Part shown: piece by piece, positions 8,280-17,411 of the stretch
Numbering within the stretch: the first letter of the stretch is position 1
Layout of the letters: each line of letters opens with the position of its first letter
Source: Streptomyces sp. AC512_CC834
GTDB lineage: Bacteria; Actinomycetota; Actinomycetes; Streptomycetales; Streptomycetaceae
Direction of reading: 5' to 3'
DNA: 64,000 nt
Assembly: GCF_019049325.1 (NCBI RefSeq)
Contig: NZ_JAGMUO010000120.1
Location: 62,218 to 126,217 of the forward strand
Made by a program: the position numbers and the translations under genes
Notes under the pieces: generated by a model
The model's database searches: none
Seen by the model: only the letters and a program-made list of their open reading frames with translations
Told to the model about the DNA's origin: nothing

Positions 8280-10802
8280 CTAACTACGGAGCACCGCTCC
8301 CACCCGCTCGCCCGCGAGGGCAACCGCGGCGTCGCGGGCGGCCGACGCCTCGTCGACCGTCAGCGTCCGGTCCCCCGCGCGAAAGCGCAGCGCGTACGCC
8401 AGGGACTTGCGCCCCTCACCGAGCTGCTCCGCGTTGTCGTAGACGTCGAACAGCCGGATGGACTCCAGCAGTTCACCCGCGCCCTCGCGCAGCGCGGCCT
8501 CGACGTCCGCCGCCGGGACGAACGCGTCGACGACCAGGGCGACATCCTGCGTGGCGACCGGGAACGTGGAGATGCCAGGCGCCTGCGGGGTGTCGTCGCC
8601 GACCCGCTCCACGGCGTCGAGGTCCAGCTCCATCGCGCAGGTGCGCGCGGGCAGACCCAGCGTCTTCAGGACCCGCGGGTGCAGCTCACCCGCGTGTCCG
8701 ACGACCCTGTCCTCGCCGTCCACGGTGACCGTCAGTTCGGCGCAGCGGCCCGGGTGCCAGGGGCCGTACTGGCCCTTGCGGGTGGCCAGTTCGGCGCCGG
8801 CCTCGCGGGCGACGGTCCGGGCGGCCTCGACCGCGTCGGCCCAGTCGGCCGGACGACCCCTGCCCCACCAGCCGGCCTGCTCGCGGGCGCCGGTCAGGAC
8901 CACGGCGACGTGCCGGGGCTGGTCGGGCAGCGCGGCGTCCAGCGCGGCGAGGCCGTCCGCGTCGGGACGCCGGTCCACGGGCAGGTTCGCGGCGACCCGC
9001 TGCTCGTCACGCGGGTGGAAGACCAGGCCGGACTCGAACAGGGCCAGGTCGTGCGCGCCCCGGCCGTCGTTGCGGCGCAGCGCGGCGAGCAGCCCCGGCA
9101 GCAGCGTGGTCCGCAGCGCGGGCTCCTCGTCGCTGAGCGGGTTGACCAGTTTGACGACACGGCGGGCCGGGTCGTCGGCGTCAAGACCGAGCTGGTCGAA
9201 GACCTGCTCGCCGACGAACGGGTAGTTGAGCGCCTCGACGTACCCGGCCCCGGCCAGCGCCCGCCCGACCCGGCGGTGCAGCCGCTGGCGGGGGGTCAGG
9301 CCGCGGCCCGCCGGGGGCCTGGGCAGCGTGGAGGGCAGGTTCTCGTAGCCCTCCAGCCGGATGACCTCTTCGGCCAGGTCGTTCGGGTCGGTGAGGTCGG
9401 GCCGCCAGGACGGCACGGTGACCAGCAGCTCGTCCTGGCCGTACACGTCGCAGCCGACCTCCTGGAGGCGGCGTACGACGGTCTCGCGGCCGTACGCCAC
9501 GCCCGCGACCTTGTCCGGGTGGTCGGCCGGGACGCTGATCGTGTGCGGTGCGGACGGGGCGCTGATCTCGGTGACGCCGGCCTCGGCGGTGCCGCCCGCG
9601 AGCAGCACGAGCAGGTCGACGGTGCGCTGTGCGGCAGCGGCGGCGGCCTGCGGGTCGACGCCGCGCTCGAAGCGGCGGGAGGCCTCGGAGGAGAGCTTGT
9701 GGCGGCGGGCGGTGCGCGCGACGGCCACCTGGTTGAAGTGGGCGGCCTCGATCACCACGTCGGTCGTCGCGGTCCCCCCGTTCTCGGCGGCGCCGTGGTC
9801 GGCGATCTCCGTGTTGGCGCCGCCCATGACGCCGGCGAGTCCGATCGGGCCGCGGTCGTCGGTGATGACCAGGTCCTCGGCGTGCAGCTTCCGCTCGGTG
9901 CCGTCGAGGGTGACGATCTTCTCGCCCTCCTCGGCGCGGCGCACGCCGATGGTGCCCTGGACCAGGTCGCGGTCGTAGGCGTGCAGCGGCTGGCCCAGCT
10001 CCATCATCACGTGGTTCGTGACGTCGACGGCGAGCGAGATCGAGCGCATGCCGACCTTCTGGAGCCGGCGCTGGAGCCAGATCGGGGAGCGCGCCTCGGA
10101 GCTGAGGCCGGTCACCGTGCGGGCGGTGAAGCGGTCGCAGCCGGTGGGGTCGGCGATCTTCACCGGGTAGCCGTAGGCGTTCGGGCCCGGCACGTCGAGC
10201 AGTGCCGGGTCGCGCAGCGGCAGTCCGTAGGCGATGGCGGCCTCGCGGGCGACGCCCCGGATGGACAGGCAGTCGCCGCGGTTGGCGGTGACGGCGATGT
10301 CCAGGACCTCGTCGACCAGTTCGAGCAGCTCGATGGCGTCCTTGCCGACCTCGGTCTCCGGCGGCAGCACGATGATGCCGTGGCTGCCGTCGTCGCCCAT
10401 GCCCAGCTCGTCGCCGGAGCAGATCATGCCGTGGGACGTCTTGCCGTAGGTCTTGCGGGCGGAGATCGAGAAGCCGCCGGGCAGGGTGGCACCGGGGAGG
10501 ACCACGACGACCTTGTCGCCGACGGCGAAGTTCCGGGCGCCGCAGACGATCTCCTGCGGCTCACCCGTGCCGTTGGCCTGCCCCACGTCGACGGTGCAGA
10601 AGCGGATCGGCTTCTTGAAGCCCTCCAGCTCCTCGATGGTCAGCACCCGGCCGACGACGAGGGGGCCCTTGAGGTCGGCGCCCAGGTGCTCGACGGTCTC
10701 GACCTCGAGGCCGGCCGAAATCAGCTTGGCCTGCACGTCGCGGCCGGTCTCGGTGGCCGGCAGGTCGACGTACTCCCGCAGCCAGGAAAGCGGGACCCGC
10801 AT
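8280..10802 (-). CDS. pheT: Phenylalanine-tRNA ligase beta subunit
   Basis: This 840-residue subunit pairs with PheS in the alpha2-beta2 enzyme that charges tRNA-Phe. It starts MRVPLSWLREYVDLPATETG and carries the EMAP/OB tRNA-binding insert (VVGRVLTIEEL, CGARNFAVGDKVVVVLPGA, near residues 50-110). The B3/B4 editing module, the B5 domain and a C-terminal FDX-ACB anticodon-binding domain (STFPVATQDVALVVD) follow. The length matches bacterial PheT. Its ATG overlaps the pheS TGA by one base (TGATG), so the two are translationally coupled in one operon. A long opposite-strand open frame over the gene is an artefact of GC bias. Confidence 0.97.
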   Translation of the reverse strand: MRVPLSWLREYVDLPATETGRDVQAKLISAGLEVETVEHLGADLKGPLVVGRVLTIEELEGFKKPIRFCTVDVGQANGTGEPQEIVCGARNFAVGDKVVVVLPGATLPGGFSISARKTYGKTSHGMICSGDELGMGDDGSHGIIVLPPETEVGKDAIELLELVDEVLDIAVTANRGDCLSIRGVAREAAIAYGLPLRDPALLDVPGPNAYGYPVKIADPTGCDRFTARTVTGLSSEARSPIWLQRRLQKVGMRSISLAVDVTNHVMMELGQPLHAYDRDLVQGTIGVRRAEEGEKIVTLDGTERKLHAEDLVITDDRGPIGLAGVMGGANTEIADHGAAENGGTATTDVVIEAAHFNQVAVARTARRHKLSSEASRRFERGVDPQAAAAAAQRTVDLLVLLAGGTAEAGVTEISAPSAPHTISVPADHPDKVAGVAYGRETVVRRLQEVGCDVYGQDELLVTVPSWRPDLTDPNDLAEEVIRLEGYENLPSTLPRPPAGRGLTPRQRLHRRVGRALAGAGYVEALNYPFVGEQVFDQLGLDADDPARRVVKLVNPLSDEEPALRTTLLPGLLAALRRNDGRGAHDLALFESGLVFHPRDEQRVAANLPVDRRPDADGLAALDAALPDQPRHVAVVLTGAREQAGWWGRGRPADWADAVEAARTVAREAGAELATRKGQYGPWHPGRCAELTVTVDGEDRVVGHAGELHPRVLKTLGLPARTCAMELDLDAVERVGDDTPQAPGISTFPVATQDVALVVDAFVPAADVEAALREGAGELLESIRLFDVYDNAEQLGEGRKSLAYALRFRAGDRTLTVDEASAARDAAVALAGERVGAVLRS

Positions 10803-11923
10803 CAGATCTCCATCCCGAACGGCCGGGTGAACCGGACGTCACCCTCGACCATGTCTCGCATGTCCTCGACGTTGTGGCGGAACATCAGCATCCGCTCGAT
10901 CCCGAACCCGAAGGCGAAGCCGCTGTACTTCTCCGGGTCGATGCCGCAGGCGGTGAGCACCCGCGGGTTGACCATGCCGCAGCCGCCCAGCTCGATCCAG
11001 CCCTCGCTGGAGCAGGTGCGGCAGGGCCGGTCGGGGTTGCCGACGGACGCGCCCCTGCAGACGTAGCAGAGCATGTCCATCTCGGCGGACGGCTCGGTGA
11101 AGGGGAAGAAGTTCGGCCGCAGCCGGGTCTTCATCTCCGCGCCGAACAGCGACTGGACCATGTGGTCCAGGGTGCCCTTGAGGTCCGCCATGGTCAGGCC
11201 CTCGTCCACGGCGAGCAGCTCGACCTGGTGGAAGACGGGGGTGTGCGTGGCGTCCAGCTCGTCGGTGCGGTACACCCGGCCGGGGCAGATCACGTAGACC
11301 GGCAGCTCACGGGAGAGCGCGGAGCGGATCTGCACGGGCGAGGTGTGGGTGCGCAGCACGACGCCGGACTCGGTGCCGCCGTCGGGGCCTTCGACGAAGA
11401 AGGTGTCGGCCTCGCCGCGGGCCGGGTGGTCCGGTCCGATGTTGAGCGCGTCGAAGTTGAACCACTCCGCCTCGGCCTCGGGGCCCTCGGCGACCTCGTA
11501 GCCCATGGCCACGAAGATGTCCTCGATGCGCTCGGAGAGCGTGGTGAGCGGGTGGCGGGCGCCGGCCGGTACGCGGTCGTAGGGCAGCGTGACGTCCACG
11601 GCCTCCTCGACCAGGACGCGCGCGTCGCGCTCGGCCTCCAGCTCCTCCTGGCGGGCGGCCAGCGCCTTGTTCACGGCGCCGCGGGCCATGCCGACGCGCT
11701 TGCCGGCCTCGGCCTTGGCCTGCGGGGGCAGGGCGCCGATCTCGCGGTTGGCCAGCGCCAGCGGGGAGGTGCCGCCGGTGTGGGCGACCTTGGCCTCCTG
11801 GAGCGCGTCGAGGGAGTCCGCGGCGGCGAAGGCGGCGAGCGCCTCGTCCCGCGTGCGCTCGATCTCTTCCGGTTTCAACGCCTCGACCTCGACAGGGTCG
11901 TACGACTTATTCGGTGCCGACAT
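10802..11923 (-). CDS. pheS: Phenylalanine-tRNA ligase alpha subunit
   Basis: The 373-residue catalytic subunit of phenylalanyl-tRNA synthetase has class II motif 2 (HTPVFHQVELLAVDEGLT), the Phe-binding region FPFTEPSAEMD, and motif 3 (FGFGIERMLMFRH). The N-terminal coiled-coil arm (about residues 10-95) binds tRNA. The frame is open much further upstream. The ATG at 11923 (MSAPNKSYDP) is chosen because GGAAGAG precedes it and the length is normal. Cysteines in CYVCRG and CRTCSSEGW occur near the active site. A structured leader lies directly upstream. Confidence 0.97.
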   Translation of the reverse strand: MSAPNKSYDPVEVEALKPEEIERTRDEALAAFAAADSLDALQEAKVAHTGGTSPLALANREIGALPPQAKAEAGKRVGMARGAVNKALAARQEELEAERDARVLVEEAVDVTLPYDRVPAGARHPLTTLSERIEDIFVAMGYEVAEGPEAEAEWFNFDALNIGPDHPARGEADTFFVEGPDGGTESGVVLRTHTSPVQIRSALSRELPVYVICPGRVYRTDELDATHTPVFHQVELLAVDEGLTMADLKGTLDHMVQSLFGAEMKTRLRPNFFPFTEPSAEMDMLCYVCRGASVGNPDRPCRTCSSEGWIELGGCGMVNPRVLTACGIDPEKYSGFAFGFGIERMLMFRHNVEDMRDMVEGDVRFTRPFGMEI

Positions 11924-11946
11924 CTCTTCCCGTGCTTCCGATTGGC

Positions 11947-12002
11947 TGGCTGGGACGCCCCGTCTACGGTCCTCAGACGGGGCTGGGACGCTTCGTCTGC
12001 GG
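11947..12002 (-). promoter_or_regulatory. pheS leader with direct repeats and mutually exclusive hairpins
   Basis: Two 22-bp imperfect direct repeats (11947-11968 and 11981-12002, 3 mismatches) lie 24 nt before the pheS ATG. In the RNA, CAGACG (11999-11994) can pair with CGTCTG (11979-11974). Alternatively CCCCGTCT (11982-11975) can pair with AGACGGGG (11965-11958) across a 9-nt loop. The two hairpins share the same central segment and cannot coexist. This is how attenuators and translational switches are built. No T-box signature and no Phe-rich leader peptide were found, so the signal, if any, is unknown. Confidence 0.45.
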
Positions 12003-12092
12003 AACTGGACGCAAAGGTGCCAAAGACCGAGTCTAACGGGGCTGTGGAACGCTGGATTACGCCCGTGGGGTCGTCGGCCCTCCGAGTGGATC

Positions 12093-13241
12093 TCAGGTGA
12101 GGTACGCCGGGGCCGCCACGGGCAACGTAAATCGGAACTCGGCGCCGCCGCCGGGGGCGCGGCCGACCGTGATGGTGCCGCCGTGGGCCTCGACGATGCC
12201 CTTGACGATGTACAGCCCGAGGCCGGTGCCACCGCGCTTGCTGCCCCGCCAGAAGCGGGTGAAGACGCGGTTCATGGACTCCTCCGGGATGCCGGCCCCT
12301 TCGTCGCTCACCGTGACCGACGTAGCTGCGTTCTCGCCGTACTCCCCTTCGCGGGGGGACGCCGCGGGCGTGACGTCAATGGTGACGGTTCCCTCGCCGT
12401 GCCGCACTGCGTTTTCCAGCAGGTTGCTCAGCACCTGGTCGACCTTGTCGGGGTCGGCCCACAGGTCGGGCAGCGGTTGGGCGAGGCGGAGCAGGAAGCG
12501 GTCGGCCTCCTGGCCTGCGGCGACGTAGGCCTGGATGTGGCGGCCGACGGCGGCCCCGATGTCGACGGGCTGGCGGCGCAGCTCCAGCCGCCCGGAGTCG
12601 ATCCGGGAGATGTCCAGCAGTTCGGCGATGAGGCGGGTGACCCGGTCGGCGTCCGCGTCGACGGTCTCCAGCATCAGCCGCTTCTGGTCGTCGGTGAACC
12701 GCTCCCACTTGGCCAGCAGCGTGGCCGTGAAGCCCTTGACGGAGGTGAGGGGGGAGCGCAGCTCGTGGGCGACGGTGGCGATCAGCTCGGCGTGGCTGCG
12801 CTCGGTGCGGCGGCGGGCCTCGGTGTCGCGCAGGGTGACGACGACGCGGTGGACGGGGCCGGTGGGCCGCGTACGGACGTAGCGGGCGGCGACGAGGACC
12901 TCCCGGCCGCCGGGGAGCAGGAGGTTGCGCTCGGGCTGCCGGACGCGGATGGCGAGGCCGCCGTAGGGGTCGGTGAGCTGCCACCAGCGCCGGCTCTCCA
13001 GGTCCTCCAGGGGCAGCGCCTCCTCCAGGAGCCGTCCGAGGGCCTGGGCGGCGGGGGTGGCGGTGATGCGGGCTGCGGCGGCGTTGAAGCAGACGACGCG
13101 TCCGTACTCGTCCGCGACGACCAGGCCGTCGGGCAACTGGTCCGGGTCGATGCCGAGGTCGGCGAGATCGCCGGGGGTGCGGGGCGCGGGCGGCCGCGGC
13201 GCCTGGCGTGCACCCGGTGCGCTGCTCGTGCCGACGCTCAT
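12093..13241 (-). CDS. PAS-containing sensor histidine kinase (cytoplasmic)
   Basis: The 382-residue kinase has an N-terminal PAS domain (GLVVADEYGRVVCFNAAAA, about residues 39-140). The HisKA domain has the phospho-accepting His159 in TVAHELRSPL. The HATPase domain has the N box NLLENAVRHG, G1 box DEGAGIPEES and G2 box GTGLGLYIV. There is no membrane segment, so it should sense a cytoplasmic cue or be tethered indirectly. No response regulator lies nearby, making it an orphan kinase. Its 3' end is 169 bp upstream of pheS on the same strand. Confidence 0.92.
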   Translation of the reverse strand: MSVGTSSAPGARQAPRPPAPRTPGDLADLGIDPDQLPDGLVVADEYGRVVCFNAAAARITATPAAQALGRLLEEALPLEDLESRRWWQLTDPYGGLAIRVRQPERNLLLPGGREVLVAARYVRTRPTGPVHRVVVTLRDTEARRRTERSHAELIATVAHELRSPLTSVKGFTATLLAKWERFTDDQKRLMLETVDADADRVTRLIAELLDISRIDSGRLELRRQPVDIGAAVGRHIQAYVAAGQEADRFLLRLAQPLPDLWADPDKVDQVLSNLLENAVRHGEGTVTIDVTPAASPREGEYGENAATSVTVSDEGAGIPEESMNRVFTRFWRGSKRGGTGLGLYIVKGIVEAHGGTITVGRAPGGGAEFRFTLPVAAPAYLT

Positions 13242-13291
13242 CCCCGTACCCCACCTCTCAACCGCGCAGGGGCCTTGAGCTGGTCACCCTA

Positions 13292-14140
<849 letters not shown>

Positions 14141-14178
14141 TCTTTGCTCACCTTCACATTTGAATCGACGCGGACTGC

Positions 14179-14262
14179 AACGCGCCCCGTAGGGGCGCGG
14201 GGCTGCATCCATGTGCGGCTCCGCCGCGTGGGCGCGACAAGCCACAACGAACCCGCGGCAGA
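14179..14262. repeat. Second copy of the Streptomyces intergenic repeat family
   Basis: This stretch contains a short perfect hairpin, GCGCCCC-GTA-GGGGCGC (14182-14198), followed by GGGGCTGCATCC, GCGGCTCCGCCGC, and GCGCGACAAGCCACAACG leading to AACCCGCGG. It shares the order AGGGGCGCGGGG...GCGCGA..CCAC.ACG.ACCCGC with the right arm of the element at 8122-8236. It lies just upstream of the methyltransferase start and just downstream of the rplT terminator. Confidence 0.6.
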
Positions 14263-14286
14263 CAACGAACCGAACACAACGGCAAC

Positions 14287-14324
14287 CGAAGGGACCCGCA
14301 GGCTCAAGCCTGCGGGTCCCTTCG
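14287..14324 (-). terminator. Terminator of the infC-rpmI-rplT operon
   Basis: An 18-nt perfect inverted repeat (arms 14287-14304 and 14307-14324, CGAAGGGACCCGCAGGCT and its complement) begins 27 bp after the rplT stop. The very stable GC stem without a U-tract is typical of Streptomyces terminators. Confidence 0.8.
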
Positions 14325-14350
14325 ACGACGGCTCAAGGCCAGCGCCAGCG

Positions 14351-14734
14351 TCACGCCGCCTTGGGCGCGTTCACGTCGCTCGGCAGCGCCTTCTGCGCGA
14401 CCTCGACGAGCGAGGCGAACGCGTTCGGGTCGTTGACGGCCAGCTCGGCGAGGATCTTGCGGTCGACCTCGACGTTGGCGGCCTTCAGGCCCTGGATGAA
14501 GCGGTTGTACGTGATGCCGTTGGCGCGGGCAGCGGCGTTGATGCGCTGGATCCAGAGCTGGCGGAAGTCACCCTTGCGCTTCTTGCGGTCGTTGTAGTTG
14601 TAGACCAGCGAGTGGGTGACCTGCTCCTTGGCCTTGCGGTACAGGCGCGAACGCTGACCGCGGTAGCCAGAGGCCTGCTCGAGGATCGCCCGGCGCTTCT
14701 TGTGGGCGTTGACTGCCCGCTTGACGCGTGCCAC
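14351..14734 (-). CDS. rplT: 50S ribosomal protein L20
   Basis: The 127-residue protein has the invariant L20 N-terminus MARVKRAVNAHKKRRAILE and the basic core RGQRSRLYRKAKEQVTHSL, which binds 23S rRNA early in 50S assembly. It is the last gene of the infC-rpmI-rplT operon, 97 bp after rpmI. In some bacteria L20 represses this operon through a leader structure. Whether that happens in Streptomyces is not shown by this sequence alone. Confidence 0.98.
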   Translation of the reverse strand: MARVKRAVNAHKKRRAILEQASGYRGQRSRLYRKAKEQVTHSLVYNYNDRKKRKGDFRQLWIQRINAAARANGITYNRFIQGLKAANVEVDRKILAELAVNDPNAFASLVEVAQKALPSDVNAPKAA

Positions 14735-14831
14735 TTGTTAACTCCTTGTAGCGGGGCCGCGGTGGTCCTCACGCGGCCCGGTATCGATTGGGTCCCGGTC
14801 CTGCCGTACGGCGCTCAGTGGCGCCCGTACG

Positions 14832-15026
14832 TCACTTGCCGAGAAGCTTCTTGATCTTCTTGGCGTCGCCCGGGGCCATCTCGGCGTTGCCGGTGAGGCG
14901 ACGCGTCAGGCGCGACGACTTGTGCTCGAGCAGGTGGCGCTTGCCGGCGCGCTCACGGAGCACCTTGCCGGAGCCGGTGACCTTGAAGCGCTTGCTGGCA
15001 CCGCTGTGCGACTTGTTCTTCGGCAT
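14832..15026 (-). CDS. rpmI: 50S ribosomal protein L35
   Basis: The 64-residue protein is a textbook L35: MPKNKSHSGASKRFKVTG, then LRERAGKRHLLEHKSSRLTRR. It is part of the 50S subunit and belongs to the conserved infC-rpmI-rplT operon on the minus strand. The ATG at 15026 is preceded by GGAGAGA. Confidence 0.98.
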   Translation of the reverse strand: MPKNKSHSGASKRFKVTGSGKVLRERAGKRHLLEHKSSRLTRRLTGNAEMAPGDAKKIKKLLGK

Positions 15027-15138
15027 GGCGCCGTTCTCTCCTCGTCGGTGGCGCTCCGGTGCCCGGTCGTGAAACCGGGCACGGTTGGAGCGTCGAACTG
15101 GTATCGGTTTGTGTCCTGGGGACTGGCGTCCCCCGGGG

Positions 15139-15798
15139 TCACGCGTCGGCGGGTGCCTCGGCCTGGGCCTGGGCCTCGGCCGCCTCTTCGTCGGACTCCG
15201 CGGCGTTCTGCGACTTGCCGGGGTTGGCCTTCGCGTCCGCCTTGCGGGCTTCCTGCGCCTGGCGGGCCTCGGCCATCGCCTCGGTCTTCTTCTTGTGCGG
15301 ACCGAGGACCATGATCATGTTTCGGCCGTCCTGCTTCGGATTCGACTCGATGAAGCCGAGGTCCTGGACGTCCTCCGCGAGACGCTGCAGCAGTCGGTAG
15401 CCGAGCTCCGGCCGGGACTGCTCGCGACCACGGAACATGATCGTGATCTTGACCTTGTCGCCCTGCTTGAGGAACCGGACGACGTGACCCTTCTTGGTGT
15501 CGTAGTCGTGCGGGTCGATCTTCGGCCGGAGCTTCATCTCCTTGATGACCGTGTGCGCCTGGTTCTTGCGCGCCTCACGGGCCTTCATGGCCGACTCGTA
15601 CTTGAACTTCCCGTAGTCCATGAGCTTGCACACGGGCGGACGGGCGTTCGCCGCGACCTCTACGAGGTCGAGGTCGTACTCCTGCGCAAGCTCCAGGGCC
15701 TTGGCAAGCGGGACAATCCCGACCTGCTCGCCGCTGGGACCGACAAGTCGCACCTCGGGAACGCGAATCCGGTCGTTGATGCGGGGCTCGGCGCTGAT
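15139..15798 (-). CDS. infC: Translation initiation factor IF-3, starting at ATC
   Basis: IF-3 binds the 30S subunit and discriminates against non-standard start codons. The ORF from the first conventional codon (GTG at 15753) lacks the conserved N-terminus. Reading upstream in frame gives ISAEPRINDRIRVPEVRLVG, which begins at an ATC codon (15796-15798) preceded by AGGAGGA with a 4-nt gap. IF-3 genes are known for AUU/AUC starts that allow autoregulation, so ATC is the best start, giving 219 residues. The C-domain (KEMKLRPKIDPHDYDTKKGH) is intact. A tail of about 30 Ala/Glu/Gln-rich residues extends beyond the usual length. Confidence 0.93.
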   Translation of the reverse strand: MSAEPRINDRIRVPEVRLVGPSGEQVGIVPLAKALELAQEYDLDLVEVAANARPPVCKLMDYGKFKYESAMKAREARKNQAHTVIKEMKLRPKIDPHDYDTKKGHVVRFLKQGDKVKITIMFRGREQSRPELGYRLLQRLAEDVQDLGFIESNPKQDGRNMIMVLGPHKKKTEAMAEARQAQEARKADAKANPGKSQNAAESDEEAAEAQAQAEAPADA

Positions 15799-15880
15799 GG
15801 ATCCTCCTCGGTAGCACCACGCGACGGTCTGGCGGACAGCCGCGTAACGTCTGTGTTCGATAGACCTAACCGCGCCGGCG

Positions 15881-15914
15881 CATGAAAAATGCCCCGGACG
15901 ATCACAGGCGGGGC
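15881..15914 (-). terminator. Attenuator-like hairpin with U-run in the infC leader
   Basis: On the minus strand GCCCCG (15914-15909) pairs with CGGGGC (15896-15891) across a 12-nt loop and is followed by AUUUUUC. Hairpins with a U-run are rare in Streptomyces. This one lies 93 nt before the infC start, inside a leader that would be over 200 nt long if transcription begins near the candidate promoter at about 16100-16140. The position suggests attenuation of the infC-rpmI-rplT operon. Confidence 0.5.
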
Positions 15915-16101
15915 TCCTCGAACTACTACCGGAGCACCGCCGCGATGTGATCGCGGGGCGCGATTTCGGGCTGGCCGCCGCCGCTGGGACGGGACCGCCT
16001 GACCGGTGACCCGCCGTCCGGAGGACGGCCAGGTGGGAGTTCGAAAGCCTCCACTTGTGGGCCGGATCCGCTGCCGTGGGCGTACGTGTCCGACCGGTCG
16101 T

Positions 16102-16138
16102 TACACAAGGTTAGCAGCTCGGCAGGGGAAGGGCTAAC
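16102..16138 (-). promoter_or_regulatory. Candidate promoter of the infC operon
   Basis: On the minus strand TTAGCC and TAACCT are separated by 18 nt, a fair match to the main sigma factor consensus. No gene lies between this site and infC, which leaves a long untranslated leader. This assignment is weak and rests on motif matching only. Confidence 0.3.
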
Positions 16139-16185
16139 CGAGACCGAGTGGGGCCGGGTCCCCCGCTGCGCCTATCGTGTCCGGC

Positions 16186-16554
16186 ATGAGTGACACCCCT
16201 CCTGAGCCCTCTCCCGAGACGCCCGACTTCGACGCCATGACCCGCGACATCGCCGAGGTCCCCGCGGTCGAGGTGATCGTGACGGTCGCCGTCAACCTGA
16301 TGAGCGCCGCCGCCGTGAAGCTGGGCCTGACCGAGGAGGGCGACGCGCACAAGGACCTGGACGAGGCCCGCAAGCTGGTGCACGCGCTGGCCGGTCTGCT
16401 GGACGCGACCGCGACCGAGATCAGCTCGTTCCACGCCGCGCCGCTGCGCGACGGCCTGAAGTCGCTCCAGCTCGCCTTCCGCGAGGCCTCGCTCATGCCG
16501 GACGAGCCGGGCCAGGGTCCGGGCGAGAAGTACACGGGCGCGATCTACGGCTGA
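16186..16554 (+). CDS. DUF1844 domain protein
   Basis: The 122-residue protein contains DUF1844: the helix VPAVEVIVTVAVNLMSAAAV followed by LGLTEEGDAHKDLDEARKLV and the KYTGAIYG end. It is a small, all-helical, probably cytoplasmic protein conserved next to infC in actinobacteria, with no known function. Start choice is between the GTG at 16177 and the ATG at 16186. No Shine-Dalgarno sequence precedes either, so a leaderless mRNA is likely, and the ATG is taken. Its stop overlaps the convergent SseB gene by 10 bp. Confidence 0.85.
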   Translation: MSDTPPEPSPETPDFDAMTRDIAEVPAVEVIVTVAVNLMSAAAVKLGLTEEGDAHKDLDEARKLVHALAGLLDATATEISSFHAAPLRDGLKSLQLAFREASLMPDEPGQGPGEKYTGAIYG

Positions 16555-17294
16555 CCCGGGAGCCGTCCCCGCACGTACAAGGGCTCGCCCGGCGGCGTCG
16601 CCCCGGCCGGCAGCAGTGCCAGGTCGAGGCCGCGCACCAGGCGGGCCCTCAGTGTTTCGTCGGCGGCCAGCCGCCCTGCGACGGCGCGGGCGGCCGTCGC
16701 CGCGTCGGCCCCGGGGTCGAGGACGAGCGCCAGGGTGCCGTCGGCCCGGCCCGGCCCGAGATGCGCCCGGAGCACGGCGGGCTCGGCGGTCAGGGCGGTG
16801 CGTACGGCGTCGGCCACGGCCGGGTCCGCGAGCGGGTCGGCCGTCGTACGCCCCTCGGCCAGCGCCAGCAGCAACGCTCCGGTCAGCTCGAACGGCACCG
16901 GTCCGGCCAGGTCGAGTACGACGGTGTCCGCCTTCTCGTGCGCGGCGGCCTGCAGCGCCTGGTGCACGGGTACGGCGACGGGGCGGGCCCCCGGGTCCCA
17001 GCGGGCGAGGGACTCGGTGGACGTGAAGGCGGGCAGCGCGGTGCGGTCGCCGGCCTTCAGGGTGGGTACGGCCATGTCACTGCTCTTCTCGCGGCGCAGC
17101 CCCTTCTCGTCCTCCTCCACCTCACCGAGCACGGCCACGACGGGTACCAGCAGCCGGGCGCCCTTGAGCGCCTCCAGCACGGGGGTCACCGCGGTGCGGT
17201 CCTCGGCCCAGGCGGTGAGCGCCGCGCTCAGCCGGGGGTCGGCGCAGCCGTCGTCGTCGGAGAAGGCGGAGTCGGGAATGTTCTTGTTCGCCAC
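16545..17294 (-). CDS. SseB family protein
   Basis: The 249-residue protein has the SseB-like fold. KNIPDSAFSDDDGCADPRL opens it and ALKGARLLVPVVAVLGEVE is the first strand pair. KSSDMAVPTLKAGDRTALPAFTS is the diagnostic central segment. SseB domains occur in many actinobacterial housekeeping loci, but their function is not defined. The GTG at 17294 (VANKNIPD) is chosen because TAGGGT lies about 10 nt upstream, consistent with a leaderless transcript. An open frame continues beyond it without homology-like features. Confidence 0.85.
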   Translation of the reverse strand: MANKNIPDSAFSDDDGCADPRLSAALTAWAEDRTAVTPVLEALKGARLLVPVVAVLGEVEEDEKGLRREKSSDMAVPTLKAGDRTALPAFTSTESLARWDPGARPVAVPVHQALQAAAHEKADTVVLDLAGPVPFELTGALLLALAEGRTTADPLADPAVADAVRTALTAEPAVLRAHLGPGRADGTLALVLDPGADAATAARAVAGRLAADETLRARLVRGLDLALLPAGATPPGEPLYVRGRLPGQP

Positions 17295-17411
17295 GGTCCC
17301 CGACCCTATCGGGGTGCGGACGGCGCTCCTCACCGGCCTCTCAGGGATCTCTGACCGGGATTTAACGTCCGTCCTACGACCCGCACAGCAACCGCCTGAA
17401 CCATCGCGGCC

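Noticed and set aside
8187..11066. 959-residue plus-strand open frame opposite pheT and pheS
   Set aside because: PheT and PheS are unmistakable on the minus strand. The opposite frame has no motif and is explained by high third-position GC.
11924..12092. T-box riboswitch before pheS
   Set aside because: No T-box core sequence such as GGGTGG-ACCGCG could be found. Only the alternative hairpins are supported.
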